Origin: Candidatus Ozemobacteraceae bacterium
GTDB lineage: Bacteria > Muiribacteriota > Ozemobacteria > Ozemobacterales > Ozemobacteraceae
Assembly: GCA_035373905.1 (NCBI GenBank)
Contig: DAOSOK010000010.1
Span: 66,815 to 130,814, forward strand
Reading direction: 5' to 3'
DNA: 64,000 bases
Shown here: positions 26,230-33,890 of the stretch, one piece after another
How the letters are laid out: each line of letters opens with the position of its first letter
Numbering within the stretch: the stretch's first letter is position 1
Notes under the pieces: model-generated
The model's database searches: none
What the model saw: the letters and a program-made list of their open reading frames with translations, nothing else
Told to the model about the DNA's origin: nothing
Program-made: the position numbers and the translations under genes

Positions 26230-26371
26230 AGGGATCTTCTCCTGGGTGGAGATGTGTCCAAAGGACGCTCCGGTGTAAATATGCGCAAATATCATGCCAA
26301 AGGCATCATTGCGAAAATCCATAGGCTAAGATAATAATGTCTCTGGAGAGTTGGAATATCAATCTCTTTAT

Positions 26372-26800
26372 TCACCAATTCTCGGTTAGCGGTCTGATAC
26401 CGACTTCTGCGGGGGATGCCGAGCGTTCGCGTTCCTCTGCCGTTTGGTTTCGGAATCTCGACGCATCGGTCCGCCTGCGGTTAATACACGTCAATCGCCG
26501 CACCTCTTCGCACTGAGGCCGGTTGGCAGCCTTCCCGGGTAATGCGCGCTTCCTTTCCCGCTTTTGCCCGTCGAATATACAGCCATGCGTTCCGAACAAG
26601 TATTGGACTTTGGAGAGTTGAGCCTTCCCATCCCGCATGGTCACCTCGTATCCTCTTCCTGTGTGTCGGGCCAGCGTTTTGCCCGCGGCTTCCTTCAGGT
26701 TCAGCCTCGCGACGAACATCCTTGCCGTTCGGCTCGTGATTCCTCTTGTCGGGGTCACAGATGGCTTGCACCTCCCAGGAAGTGCCACCCTGGCGCGCAC
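26372..26800 (-). mobile_element. Remnant of a class C group II intron with truncated reverse transcriptase
   Basis: Read on the minus strand the element starts GTGCGCGCC at 26800, directly after a terminator hairpin, and has the class C intron domain I wording (GGGAGGTGCAAGCC, GGCAAGGATGTTCG, CTGAACCTGAAGGAAGCCG, then CAAAACGCTGGCCCGAC). Farther on, 26462-26412 encodes VEIPKPNGRGTRTLGIP, the opening reverse-transcriptase block of intron-encoded proteins. The body of the reverse transcriptase and domains V and VI are gone, so the element is dead. Bases 26230-26371 and 26801-26845 around it contain no gene. The 142-codon open frame across it is not a real protein. Confidence 0.72.
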
Positions 26801-26838
26801 AAAGAAAGCCGCCCGGCTTATGCTGGGCGGCTTTCTTT
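26801..26838 (-). terminator. Terminator of the lipoprotein gene 26846-27964
   Basis: A 17-bp stem with one G-T pair (26801-26817 with 26822-26838), AAAG-rich arms giving TTTCTTT on the minus strand. The intron remnant begins on the very next base. Confidence 0.85.
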
Positions 26839-26845
26839 TAGGAAA

Positions 26846-27964
26846 TTACAGGCCGCCAGAGGGGAGAGTAGTGGTCTTCGGGGGCGTGACCTGGAGGAAC
26901 GCCCCGGTATAAATGGCTGCTCCGACGAATCTATATGCCACCAACGCGCCGTTGTTGTCATACACAGGTGTGGTAACGGTATCCAGAGAAGTGATCGCAT
27001 ACCAGCCGGCTGGCAGGTTTACTATGGAGACGTTCCCGACGGCATTCGTCGTGGGGCGGTGAATGATCGCCGGCTGGCGGGTATCGCTGTTATCCGGTTT
27101 ATACCACAGGGCGACCTTTGTGTTGGTGACGAGAGCGTCCGTCGTCGGATTGCGGATCGTACCCGCCAATGCGCCGGTAGACGTGAAAGCGGGACTGATT
27201 GCGATCGTTCCTATGTTTTTACCAGCTACGTTCAGGCCGGCGCCGTCGGCGACCGTGCCATTGTTCGCGGCAACTCCTCCGACGAAAAGATTGGTGGTGC
27301 TTGCGACGATGACCACATTCCGGTCTGTGAATCCGGTTTTGGAGAAGGTGACCGTGTATTGGCCTTCGGACACCCCATACAGAATGAATGAACCGTCTTC
27401 CAGGGTACTGGTGGTGAGGGCGCCTACACCGAGAGAAACGTCGGCAAACATCACAGGCGTGCTGTCAGCAGCGCTGACGAGTTTTCCAATGACGGTATAG
27501 GATGCAGCCACCTGAGCAGCGCCCGGTTTGGGACGCAGGGAAAGGTTCTGCTCGACATTGGAATTCGCAGCCAGATTGATGACGGCATAATTCTTTTCGT
27601 AGATGCCGCTTTTATCATAGGCTTCGATATAATAAATGCCGCCCGAAATGCCTGTAAATGAATAAAAATTGCTGTTTTGGGCATCACGCTTCGCGACCAG
27701 GACGGCATCACGATATAACCGGACGGCGACGTTCGCATTGCTGCTCACGATCGGGTTACCGGTGGAGAGATCGAGCAACCGTCCGTACAGGGTTGTGGTT
27801 CCGGCGATGTTGACGGTCGTGGAGGCCGTGTTTGTCGTGCCGGTCGAACTGGCGGACGATCCGGCCGGGTTGGAGTCGCAGCCGGTCAGGATGACGGCGG
27901 CCAGACAAACGACGAAGGCGATGCTCAGAAAAAAGCGGGTTGAGAGACGCGGGACGGAAAACAT
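26846..27964 (-). CDS. Lipoprotein with carboxypeptidase-regulatory-like beta domains
   Basis: 372 residues. Signal FFLSIAFVVCLAAVILTGC with lipobox LTGC near residue 29, a Ser/Thr-rich tether, then several Ig-like beta units of the carboxypeptidase-regulatory type (GRLLDLSTGNPIVSSNANVA; LEDGSFILYGVSEGQYTVTF). These fold as small beta sandwiches and decorate cell surfaces. ATG 27964 has AAAGGAG ten bases upstream; the frame also contains ATG 28006, giving 14 more residues. It follows DUF192 in the tad operon, which suggests a surface or pilot-lipoprotein role for the pilus; this is inferred. Confidence 0.75.
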   Translation of the reverse strand: MFSVPRLSTRFFLSIAFVVCLAAVILTGCDSNPAGSSASSTGTTNTASTTVNIAGTTTLYGRLLDLSTGNPIVSSNANVAVRLYRDAVLVAKRDAQNSNFYSFTGISGGIYYIEAYDKSGIYEKNYAVINLAANSNVEQNLSLRPKPGAAQVAASYTVIGKLVSAADSTPVMFADVSLGVGALTTSTLEDGSFILYGVSEGQYTVTFSKTGFTDRNVVIVASTTNLFVGGVAANNGTVADGAGLNVAGKNIGTIAISPAFTSTGALAGTIRNPTTDALVTNTKVALWYKPDNSDTRQPAIIHRPTTNAVGNVSIVNLPAGWYAITSLDTVTTPVYDNNGALVAYRFVGAAIYTGAFLQVTPPKTTTLPSGGL

Positions 27965-28060
27965 GCGTTCAGGTCTCCTTTCGGGACGGGCAGATGGCTT
28001 GTTCATGGAATCTTCTCACTTTTGATGACGAATCTGGAAACGGACTGTGTCGGACGTTAT

Positions 28061-28456
28061 CTATGCCGGCTCGATGATGAGCCTCTCACCGGCTTGTACC
28101 CCTTGTTTTTCGCGCACTCCTGCGGGCAGTTCCAGCACTTTTACCGCGTTGCGGTGCCAGCCCGAAACTCCCCACCAGGGAGCCAAAACATCATAGCATG
28201 CCACGACTTGGTTGTCCTTGTCGAGAAAAATCGCATCGATCGGGTACCCCATGAACATCATGTGAATCGACGTGCATGGTTCGATCAGCAATCCTTCCCC
28301 CGGCTGGAGGGGCGACGTGAACATCAGACCTCGCAGACGGCTGATGAAGGTATCGGCATATCTGGCCCGGTCGGCCAGCAGTTCGCCGTTCGCCCTGGTG
28401 ACACGATACGATGACAAAGGCTGATGATCCCTCACGTGGCCCGGCGAACACCTCAT
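28061..28456 (-). CDS. DUF192 family protein
   Basis: 131 residues of the compact beta-sandwich DUF192 family. The diagnostic block is RLRGLMFTSPLQPGEGLLIE followed by CTSIHMMFMGYPIDAIFLD, with VLELPAGVREKQGVQAGERL at the end. Many DUF192 proteins are exported, but no signal peptide is evident here. Biochemical role is unknown. Its ATG overlaps the tadC stop (ATGA at 28453-28456), so it is translated with the pilus genes. Confidence 0.85.
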   Translation of the reverse strand: MRCSPGHVRDHQPLSSYRVTRANGELLADRARYADTFISRLRGLMFTSPLQPGEGLLIEPCTSIHMMFMGYPIDAIFLDKDNQVVACYDVLAPWWGVSGWHRNAVKVLELPAGVREKQGVQAGERLIIEPA

Positions 28457-29403
28457 TCACCGGTTTTCATGGTACTCTTTCCCATTTCCTCGATGATCTG
28501 ATAGGCGGCGGGGCCCATGATGACGATACCGACATTCGGGAAAATGAAGAAAACCAGGGGAATCATCATCTTGACCGGTGCTTTTGCCGCCTCTTCCTCG
28601 GCGCGCTGCCGCCGCTTCTCGCGAAGCTGGTCGGACTGGATGCGCAGAACCTGACCGATTGAGACACCGAGCTGATCCGCCTGGATGATGGCCGAAACGA
28701 ACGCCGAGAGATCCTGGTGGTTGACGCGTTCAGACATATCCTTGAAGGCGTCACGCCGTGACTGGCCCATCCGGATCTGTCTGAGGGTCAGGCTGAATTC
28801 GTCGGGAATCGGGCCGCGCATCTTCTCGACGACCTTGTCGCAGGCGGCATCGAAGCCGAGTCCTGCTTCGACCGCAACGGTCAGAAGGTCGAGGACGTCC
28901 GGGAGCTGGCGGGTGATTCCATGCAGGCGGGTCGCGATCTTGTTCTGGAGATACATGCGCGGAAGCAGTGTCCCGAGGCCGATTCCAACGAACGCGAACA
29001 GTCCTATCTGGCCTGGCTGCATCTGAACGACGAAGCCGAAGGCGATCATGACCGAGGGCAGAATGACTCGGAACAGGTTCTGAATGACCATGAACTCGCC
29101 GACCGTCAGACCGCCCGGATATCCGGCCTGGGCCAGCATTTTGCGGAGCGAGCCGCGCTGGATCTGCCGGATTTCCTTCGGATCGCGTTTCCCGGCGAGG
29201 TTTGCCAGGAATGGCCTGATGACGCGATCCACGAACGGCTTGTTCAGCTCCTCGTCCTTGATCGCCACCGCTTCGCTCGTGCTCACGCCGCCGTCGAGCT
29301 GTGCGAGGCGGTTCTGGATGTCAGACTGCGAACCCGACGGGAACAGCAGGAGAATGACGAGGAAGACGGCGACGGCACCGATGATCATAAACAGGGTGTT
29401 CAT
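28453..29403 (-). CDS. tadC: TadC-like Flp pilus assembly membrane protein
   Basis: 316 residues with a type II secretion F domain (about 155-290; DVLDLLTVAVEAGLGFDAAC, EEAAKAPVKMMIPLVFFIFP) and membrane segments at about 5-22, 107-150, and near the end. TadC pairs with TadB to form the inner-membrane platform of the Tad pilus, coupled to the TadA ATPase. ATG 29403 follows GAGGAGAGAG. Eleven bases separate it from tadB; the DUF192 gene overlaps its stop. Confidence 0.9.
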   Translation of the reverse strand: MNTLFMIIGAVAVFLVILLLFPSGSQSDIQNRLAQLDGGVSTSEAVAIKDEELNKPFVDRVIRPFLANLAGKRDPKEIRQIQRGSLRKMLAQAGYPGGLTVGEFMVIQNLFRVILPSVMIAFGFVVQMQPGQIGLFAFVGIGLGTLLPRMYLQNKIATRLHGITRQLPDVLDLLTVAVEAGLGFDAACDKVVEKMRGPIPDEFSLTLRQIRMGQSRRDAFKDMSERVNHQDLSAFVSAIIQADQLGVSIGQVLRIQSDQLREKRRQRAEEEAAKAPVKMMIPLVFFIFPNVGIVIMGPAAYQIIEEMGKSTMKTGE

Positions 29404-29413
29404 GTCTCTCTCC

Positions 29414-30460
29414 TCACACTTCGATGTCGACGATCTTCATGATGATCATCATGCCGATGATTTCCCAGATGATGCCGAAGACAAGCAGGAACCAGCCTCT
29501 GTACCAGCCCTGTTTGAACGTGAACAGTTTCGTCATGAAGCCGGGATTCACGATGTAAATCATGAGCCCCATGCCGACGGGGAGCGCACCGACGATGAAG
29601 CCGGAGACCTTGGCCTGCGCGGTTTTCGTCTGGATGTCGCCCTTGATTTTCTGGCGCTGCCTGATCGTTGCCCCGATTTTGTCGAGAATTTCGGCGAGGT
29701 TGCCGCCGACCTGGCGCTGAATGAGCACGACGGTCGTGACGAGATCCCAGTCTTCGTTCTCGACGCGCATGTTCAGTCCGCGAAGGGCGTCTTCGAGGTT
29801 CAGACCGAGGCTGTTTTCTTTCAGGACCCGCCTCAACTCGATGGACATCGGGGGCGGAGCCTCGCGGGCGACCATTTCCATCGCCTGCAGAAGCGAATAG
29901 CCCGCTTTCAGGCCGTTCGCGATCATGATCAGCGCGTCCTGGATCTGGTTCCCGAACGCGGCGGAGCGCTGGGATTTCATGATCGTGACCCAGAGATTGG
30001 GCACGAAAAATCCGATGACGCCCAATCCAAGCCCCATAATGGGATTTTGCGTGATGAGCGTTCCGAAAATCGCCGGTATGATCGTGGCGAGAAAGACGAC
30101 CGAGACGAATTCGTTGGCTTTCAGCGGAACGCCGGCTTTTGCGAGCTTATCGGCGATTCGAGCCGCCATGCCTTTCGGCGTGAGCACGAAGCCGACGTTC
30201 CCGAGGAGTTTTTTTATGCCCTGCTCATCCCCGCGGGTTTCTTTGACCCAATCGTCTTCCCCGTCTTCCGAGCCTCTGTCACGCTTTTCATCATCTTCGT
30301 CGGGAGGGGTGTACTGCTTGGCAATCATCTCGGATTCGACGAGATACTGCTCCATACGCGCGCGAACGTCTTCCCCGGGGGCCGAACCGAACAGGGAAAA
30401 CAGCAGGAGGGTAAACAGCAACGCCGTAAAACCGGCTACAACGATGAAAATCAGTTGCAC
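29414..30460 (-). CDS. tadB: TadB-like Flp pilus assembly membrane protein
   Basis: 348 residues. Amino-terminal membrane helix, an acidic linker (PPDEDDEKRDRGSEDGEDDW) and the type II secretion F domain at about 175-300 (QDALIMIANGLKAGYSLLQA; RQVGGNLAEILDKIGATIRQ), then two membrane helices. Platform partner of TadC. GTG 30460 starts four bases after the tadA stop. The strongly acidic linker at residues 51-75 is longer than I would expect for TadB. Confidence 0.9.
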   Translation of the reverse strand: MQLIFIVVAGFTALLFTLLLFSLFGSAPGEDVRARMEQYLVESEMIAKQYTPPDEDDEKRDRGSEDGEDDWVKETRGDEQGIKKLLGNVGFVLTPKGMAARIADKLAKAGVPLKANEFVSVVFLATIIPAIFGTLITQNPIMGLGLGVIGFFVPNLWVTIMKSQRSAAFGNQIQDALIMIANGLKAGYSLLQAMEMVAREAPPPMSIELRRVLKENSLGLNLEDALRGLNMRVENEDWDLVTTVVLIQRQVGGNLAEILDKIGATIRQRQKIKGDIQTKTAQAKVSGFIVGALPVGMGLMIYIVNPGFMTKLFTFKQGWYRGWFLLVFGIIWEIIGMMIIMKIVDIEV

Positions 30461-30464
30461 GCCG

Positions 30465-31835
30465 TCACCATCCTTTGGCGGAGTCGGTGAAGATGTTCGG
30501 CGGCAGATGGATTCCAGCTTCTTCGAATTTGGTTGCGAATTTCGGTCTGATGCCGGTTGCCTTCAGGCGGCCGATGATCTTCCCTTTTTCATCGACACCT
30601 GACTGCTCGAACCGGAAGATGTCCTGCATGACGATCTTGTCGCCTTCCATGCCCTGGATCTCGGTCAGATACGTGATCTTGCGCGAACCGTCCTTGAGAC
30701 GGGACTGCTGGATGATCAGGTGAACGGCCGAGGCGATCTGCTCGCGGATGGCGCGAACCGGAAGATCCATGCCGGCCATCAGAACCATCGTTTCGAGACG
30801 GGCGAGCATGTCGCGAGGCGTGTTTGCGTGTCCCGTGGTCAGAGAGCCGTCGTGGCCGGTGTTCATGGCCTGGAGCATGTCGAGGGCTTCGCCGCCGCGG
30901 CATTCGCCGACGATGACCCGCTCGGGGCGCATGCGAAGCGTGTTCTTGATGAGCTCGCGCATCGGAACGGCGCCCTTTCCTTCGATATTTGCCGGACGCG
31001 TTTCGAGACGCACGACATGCGGTTGGCGCAGCTGGAGTTCGGCCGCGTCTTCGCACGTGATGATGCGCTCGTCTTCCGGAATGAAGGAACTCAGGATGTT
31101 CAGCGTGGTCGTCTTTCCGGAGCCCGTGCCGCCCGAAACGACGCAGTTGAGGCGAACCTTGATGCAGGCCTCGAGAAACTTCGCCATGTCGTCCGTCAGT
31201 GTGCCGAAACGCACCAGATCGGCGATTCCGAGGGCTTCCTTCTTGAACTTTCGAATCGTGATCGTCGGCCCGTTCAGCGCGAGAGGCGGAATGATCGCGT
31301 TCACGCGGGAGCCGTCGGGAAGACGCGCGTCGACGTACGGAACCGATTCGTCGATGCGGCGGCCGATCGGCGCGACGATGCGTTCGATGATGCGCATGAC
31401 GTGATCGTTGTCCTTGAACTTGATCTCGGAAAGGGTCAGCTTCCCTTTCTTTTCGAAGTAAATCTGGTAGGGGCCATTGACCATGACTTCGGAAATGTCG
31501 TCATCGTCGAGCAGCTTCTGGATCGGGCCGAACCCGATCATGTCGTCCAGCAGAACCTGCGTCATCGACTCCATTTCACGGGGCGAGAGAGAGATGTTCA
31601 GCTTGCTCCCTTCCTCGGTCGTGACCTGGGTGATGCGGTCGCGGAGCATGCCGCGCTTCTTTTCCTGGTTCGTCTCGGTCATGATCGCCTGGGGCATGTC
31701 GTCGATCAGCCGCGTGTGAACCTTTTCCTTGAGCCTCTCAAAACCGGTGATTTCGCGGGTTACCGCAGATTCGAGGATGCCGGATTTTTCTACGGACTTC
31801 TTTTCCTCATTCAGACGAGAAAGTAAACCACCCAT
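30465..31835 (-). CDS. tadA: TadA/CpaF pilus assembly ATPase
   Basis: 456 residues of a type II/IV secretion ATPase powering Tad pilus assembly. Walker A is GGTGSGKT at 235-242 (K241), followed by Asp-box and Walker B elements (ITCEDAAELQLRQPHVVRLE; RPERVIVGECRGGEALDM) and the His box (TGHDGSLTTGHANTP). Amino-terminal part (about 1-110) is the helical CpaF extension with GFGPIQKLLDDDDISEVMVN. Expected length. ATG 31835 follows GGGAGG. It sits between tadZ and tadB, the usual order. Confidence 0.95.
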   Translation of the reverse strand: MGGLLSRLNEEKKSVEKSGILESAVTREITGFERLKEKVHTRLIDDMPQAIMTETNQEKKRGMLRDRITQVTTEEGSKLNISLSPREMESMTQVLLDDMIGFGPIQKLLDDDDISEVMVNGPYQIYFEKKGKLTLSEIKFKDNDHVMRIIERIVAPIGRRIDESVPYVDARLPDGSRVNAIIPPLALNGPTITIRKFKKEALGIADLVRFGTLTDDMAKFLEACIKVRLNCVVSGGTGSGKTTTLNILSSFIPEDERIITCEDAAELQLRQPHVVRLETRPANIEGKGAVPMRELIKNTLRMRPERVIVGECRGGEALDMLQAMNTGHDGSLTTGHANTPRDMLARLETMVLMAGMDLPVRAIREQIASAVHLIIQQSRLKDGSRKITYLTEIQGMEGDKIVMQDIFRFEQSGVDEKGKIIGRLKATGIRPKFATKFEEAGIHLPPNIFTDSAKGW

Positions 31836-31841
31836 CAGACG

Positions 31842-33065
31842 TTACCTCCCTTGATTCAAGACCCGAAGTAGGATGTTTTTGAACTTGTCGATGACACTCT
31901 CCTGCTCTTCCGCGGGAGCCTCTCTCTCCACGCCGGCGATCGTCATGGCCATGTCTTTTATGGTTTTGGCCAACGGAGTGTCAGGGGATTTTACCACAAA
32001 AGGTTCACCTTGGTTAAGTGCCTGCTGCGCCGTCGCCATATCCATCGGAACGGTCGAGAAAAGCGGGATGGCGAGACCCGCCTCGATATCCTTGCATCCG
32101 ATGCCGGCGTGCGGGAAATCCTTGTTGAGGACCAGCTTGATCTTGTTCGTGTCGAACTTGATGTCGGAAAAGGTTTTCAGACACAATTTCGTGTTCTTCA
32201 GCGAGCTGATCTCGAGAGTCGCCACGAGCAGCACGAGATCCGTGCGATCGAGGATGGCCAGTTCGAGGTCGCCGATGTGCGGTGCGGTGTCGAAAATGAT
32301 GAACTGGTAGTTCTCCGATACGTGATCGAGAATCTGCTTGATGTGCTGGGCCTTGATCGACTCGGCGTATGCCGGCTCGATGGGCGCCAGGAGCAGTTCG
32401 AGACCGCTCGGGTGGCGAACCGTGTTCTTCTCGATGTCTTCGGGCGAGACCTCATCCTTGTTGTCCTGGATGATGCCGTAGATGTTTCGGTTGCATTTCT
32501 GGTTCAGCGTGATCGCGACGTCGCCGAACTGAAGCGACGTGTCGATCAGGAGCGTATGCTTGCCCAGTCTGGCCAGGCTTACCGCGAGGTTCGTCGCCAG
32601 CGTGGTCTTGCCGACGCCGCCCTTCGTTGAGAAGAACGTCAGGACCTGCGCCTTTTGCTCTTCTACAAGCGCATCGGGGGTGTCCTTCACCCACTGATTG
32701 AAGACGTTCAGGATCGCTTCCGACAACTCGCTTCCGGAAAAGGGCTTCGTGAGGAAGTCTTTCGCGCCGGCTTTCATCGCCCGGCGGAAATACTCCTGCT
32801 CGCTCTGGATCGACATGATGATGACCTGGATGTTCGGCCGCTCCTTGGTGAGCGTTTCCGTGGCCTTGAGGCCATCCAGTTTCGGCATGTTGATGTCCAT
32901 CAGGACGACGTGCGGCGACAACTCTCGTATCAACTTGAGGGCTTCGTCGCCGTCACCGGCTTCGCCGACGACGCGTACATTGTCAAGGGTGCTCAGCATG
33001 CGGCGCACGTTCGAGCGGAGCTCGATCATGTCGTCGGCTATGAACACCTTGATGCGTTGCGCCAT
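31842..33065 (-). CDS. tadZ: TadZ/CpaE-like pilus localisation ATPase with intact receiver domain
   Basis: 407 residues. Receiver domain at about 5-125 with acidic D11/D12, phosphoacceptor D57 (VVLMDINMP) and K107: unlike many CpaE proteins, the phosphorylation site is complete. A ParA/MinD-like ATPase follows with deviant Walker A STKGGVGKTTLATNLA (K153 and the signature lysine K148), then IDTSLQFGDVAITLNQK and a carboxy helix. TadZ places the pilus machine at the cell pole. An intact receiver suggests control by a kinase, for example the receiver-kinase at 5580-7064, though no direct link is seen. ATG 33065. Confidence 0.92.
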   Translation of the reverse strand: MAQRIKVFIADDMIELRSNVRRMLSTLDNVRVVGEAGDGDEALKLIRELSPHVVLMDINMPKLDGLKATETLTKERPNIQVIIMSIQSEQEYFRRAMKAGAKDFLTKPFSGSELSEAILNVFNQWVKDTPDALVEEQKAQVLTFFSTKGGVGKTTLATNLAVSLARLGKHTLLIDTSLQFGDVAITLNQKCNRNIYGIIQDNKDEVSPEDIEKNTVRHPSGLELLLAPIEPAYAESIKAQHIKQILDHVSENYQFIIFDTAPHIGDLELAILDRTDLVLLVATLEISSLKNTKLCLKTFSDIKFDTNKIKLVLNKDFPHAGIGCKDIEAGLAIPLFSTVPMDMATAQQALNQGEPFVVKSPDTPLAKTIKDMAMTIAGVEREAPAEEQESVIDKFKNILLRVLNQGR

Positions 33066-33198
33066 TCATTTCTCCCGGGCGGAGGGTGTCTCCTTGTTTA
33101 AGTCAAGAAACATATCACAGGAGGTCTCACCCGGACAACGGAAATGCGAGATATTTGAAAAATTCCCGCGAATATCCGTTCGTACCGTCGACGGCCGG

Positions 33199-33744
33199 TC
33201 ACCAGCGCAGGGGGAGTTCCACGAACGTCGCGAGCAGGGCACCCAGGAAAATATCTATCCCGAGATAGAACCTGAATCCGGTCTGTCCGGCCGTGTTGTG
33301 AATCGTTTTGTCGCGGAACGCCCCGCTCTGAATGCTCGCCAGCAGCATGGGCAACGCATCCTTCCCGAAGTTCAGCCTCTGGATGATGATTGCATGCGGG
33401 ATCCCGAGAATGCAGGAATACAGAAACGTGCCGATGACGAACTTCGTTCCGGCCAGCGCCGCGAGCCCGCCGAGGAGTTTCACGTCCCCCATGCCGATGA
33501 CGCCGATCATGGCCGGCCCCATATACAGCGCGATGCCGACGAGAGTCGCGAGAAAACTGTATCCGAGGCCGGACCAGCCATACCACCAGGCGTTTGCCAG
33601 CCAGCCGGCCAGAATCATGGGAAAGGTCAGCCAGTTGTAGATCTTGCCCCGACGCATGTCGGTGATCATGCCGGCGGCGGCGCCCGCGAGTGCGATCAGG
33701 CGCATCCAGAGATCCGGAGGCTGGGGAATGGCGAACTCGAACAA
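33199..33744 (-). CDS. tadV: TadV/CpaA-type prepilin peptidase
   Basis: 181 residues with four to five membrane helices and the two aspartates of A24 prepilin peptidases: D in AGMITDMRRGKIYNW (near residue 29) and the GMGD motif (IGMGDVKLLGGLAAL, near 87). It cleaves Flp and TadE-type leaders. Start is TTG 33744 behind GGAGAAAACAGCC. First gene of the tad operon; 133 bases separate it from tadZ. No Flp pilin gene is found in the space on either side. Confidence 0.9.
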   Translation of the reverse strand: MFEFAIPQPPDLWMRLIALAGAAAGMITDMRRGKIYNWLTFPMILAGWLANAWWYGWSGLGYSFLATLVGIALYMGPAMIGVIGMGDVKLLGGLAALAGTKFVIGTFLYSCILGIPHAIIIQRLNFGKDALPMLLASIQSGAFRDKTIHNTAGQTGFRFYLGIDIFLGALLATFVELPLRW

Positions 33745-33771
33745 GGCTGTTTTCTCCTGAATGCTGCCTGA

Positions 33772-33800
33772 ATACTAGCACGGTCTTCGCCTGCGTAAAA
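33772..33800 (-). promoter_or_regulatory. Candidate promoter of the tad operon
   Basis: Minus strand TTTTAC (33795-33800), 17 bases, TAGTAT (33772-33777) with TG one base upstream of the -10 box. Transcription would start near 33765, about 21 bases before TTG 33744. Confidence 0.4.
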
Positions 33801-33839
33801 CCATTTTCGGTTGATGACCATGGCACGTGGAAAACGAAG

Positions 33840-33868
33840 CATGCCGTCCGCGTGTGCCGGACGGCATG
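33840..33868 (-). terminator. Hairpin after the Wzz/CpsD-like gene
   Basis: CATGCCGTCCG pairs with CGGACGGCATG around a seven-base loop (11-bp stem) 22 bases beyond the stop of the gene at 33891. No strong U tract is present. Confidence 0.6.
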
Positions 33869-33890
33869 GTGGAGGGCAAGGTAAAACGAT

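Noticed and set aside
26372..26800. 142-codon open frame in the intron remnant as a protein gene
   Set aside because: The sequence reads as intron RNA, and the reverse-transcriptase motif lies in another frame; the long frame is accidental.
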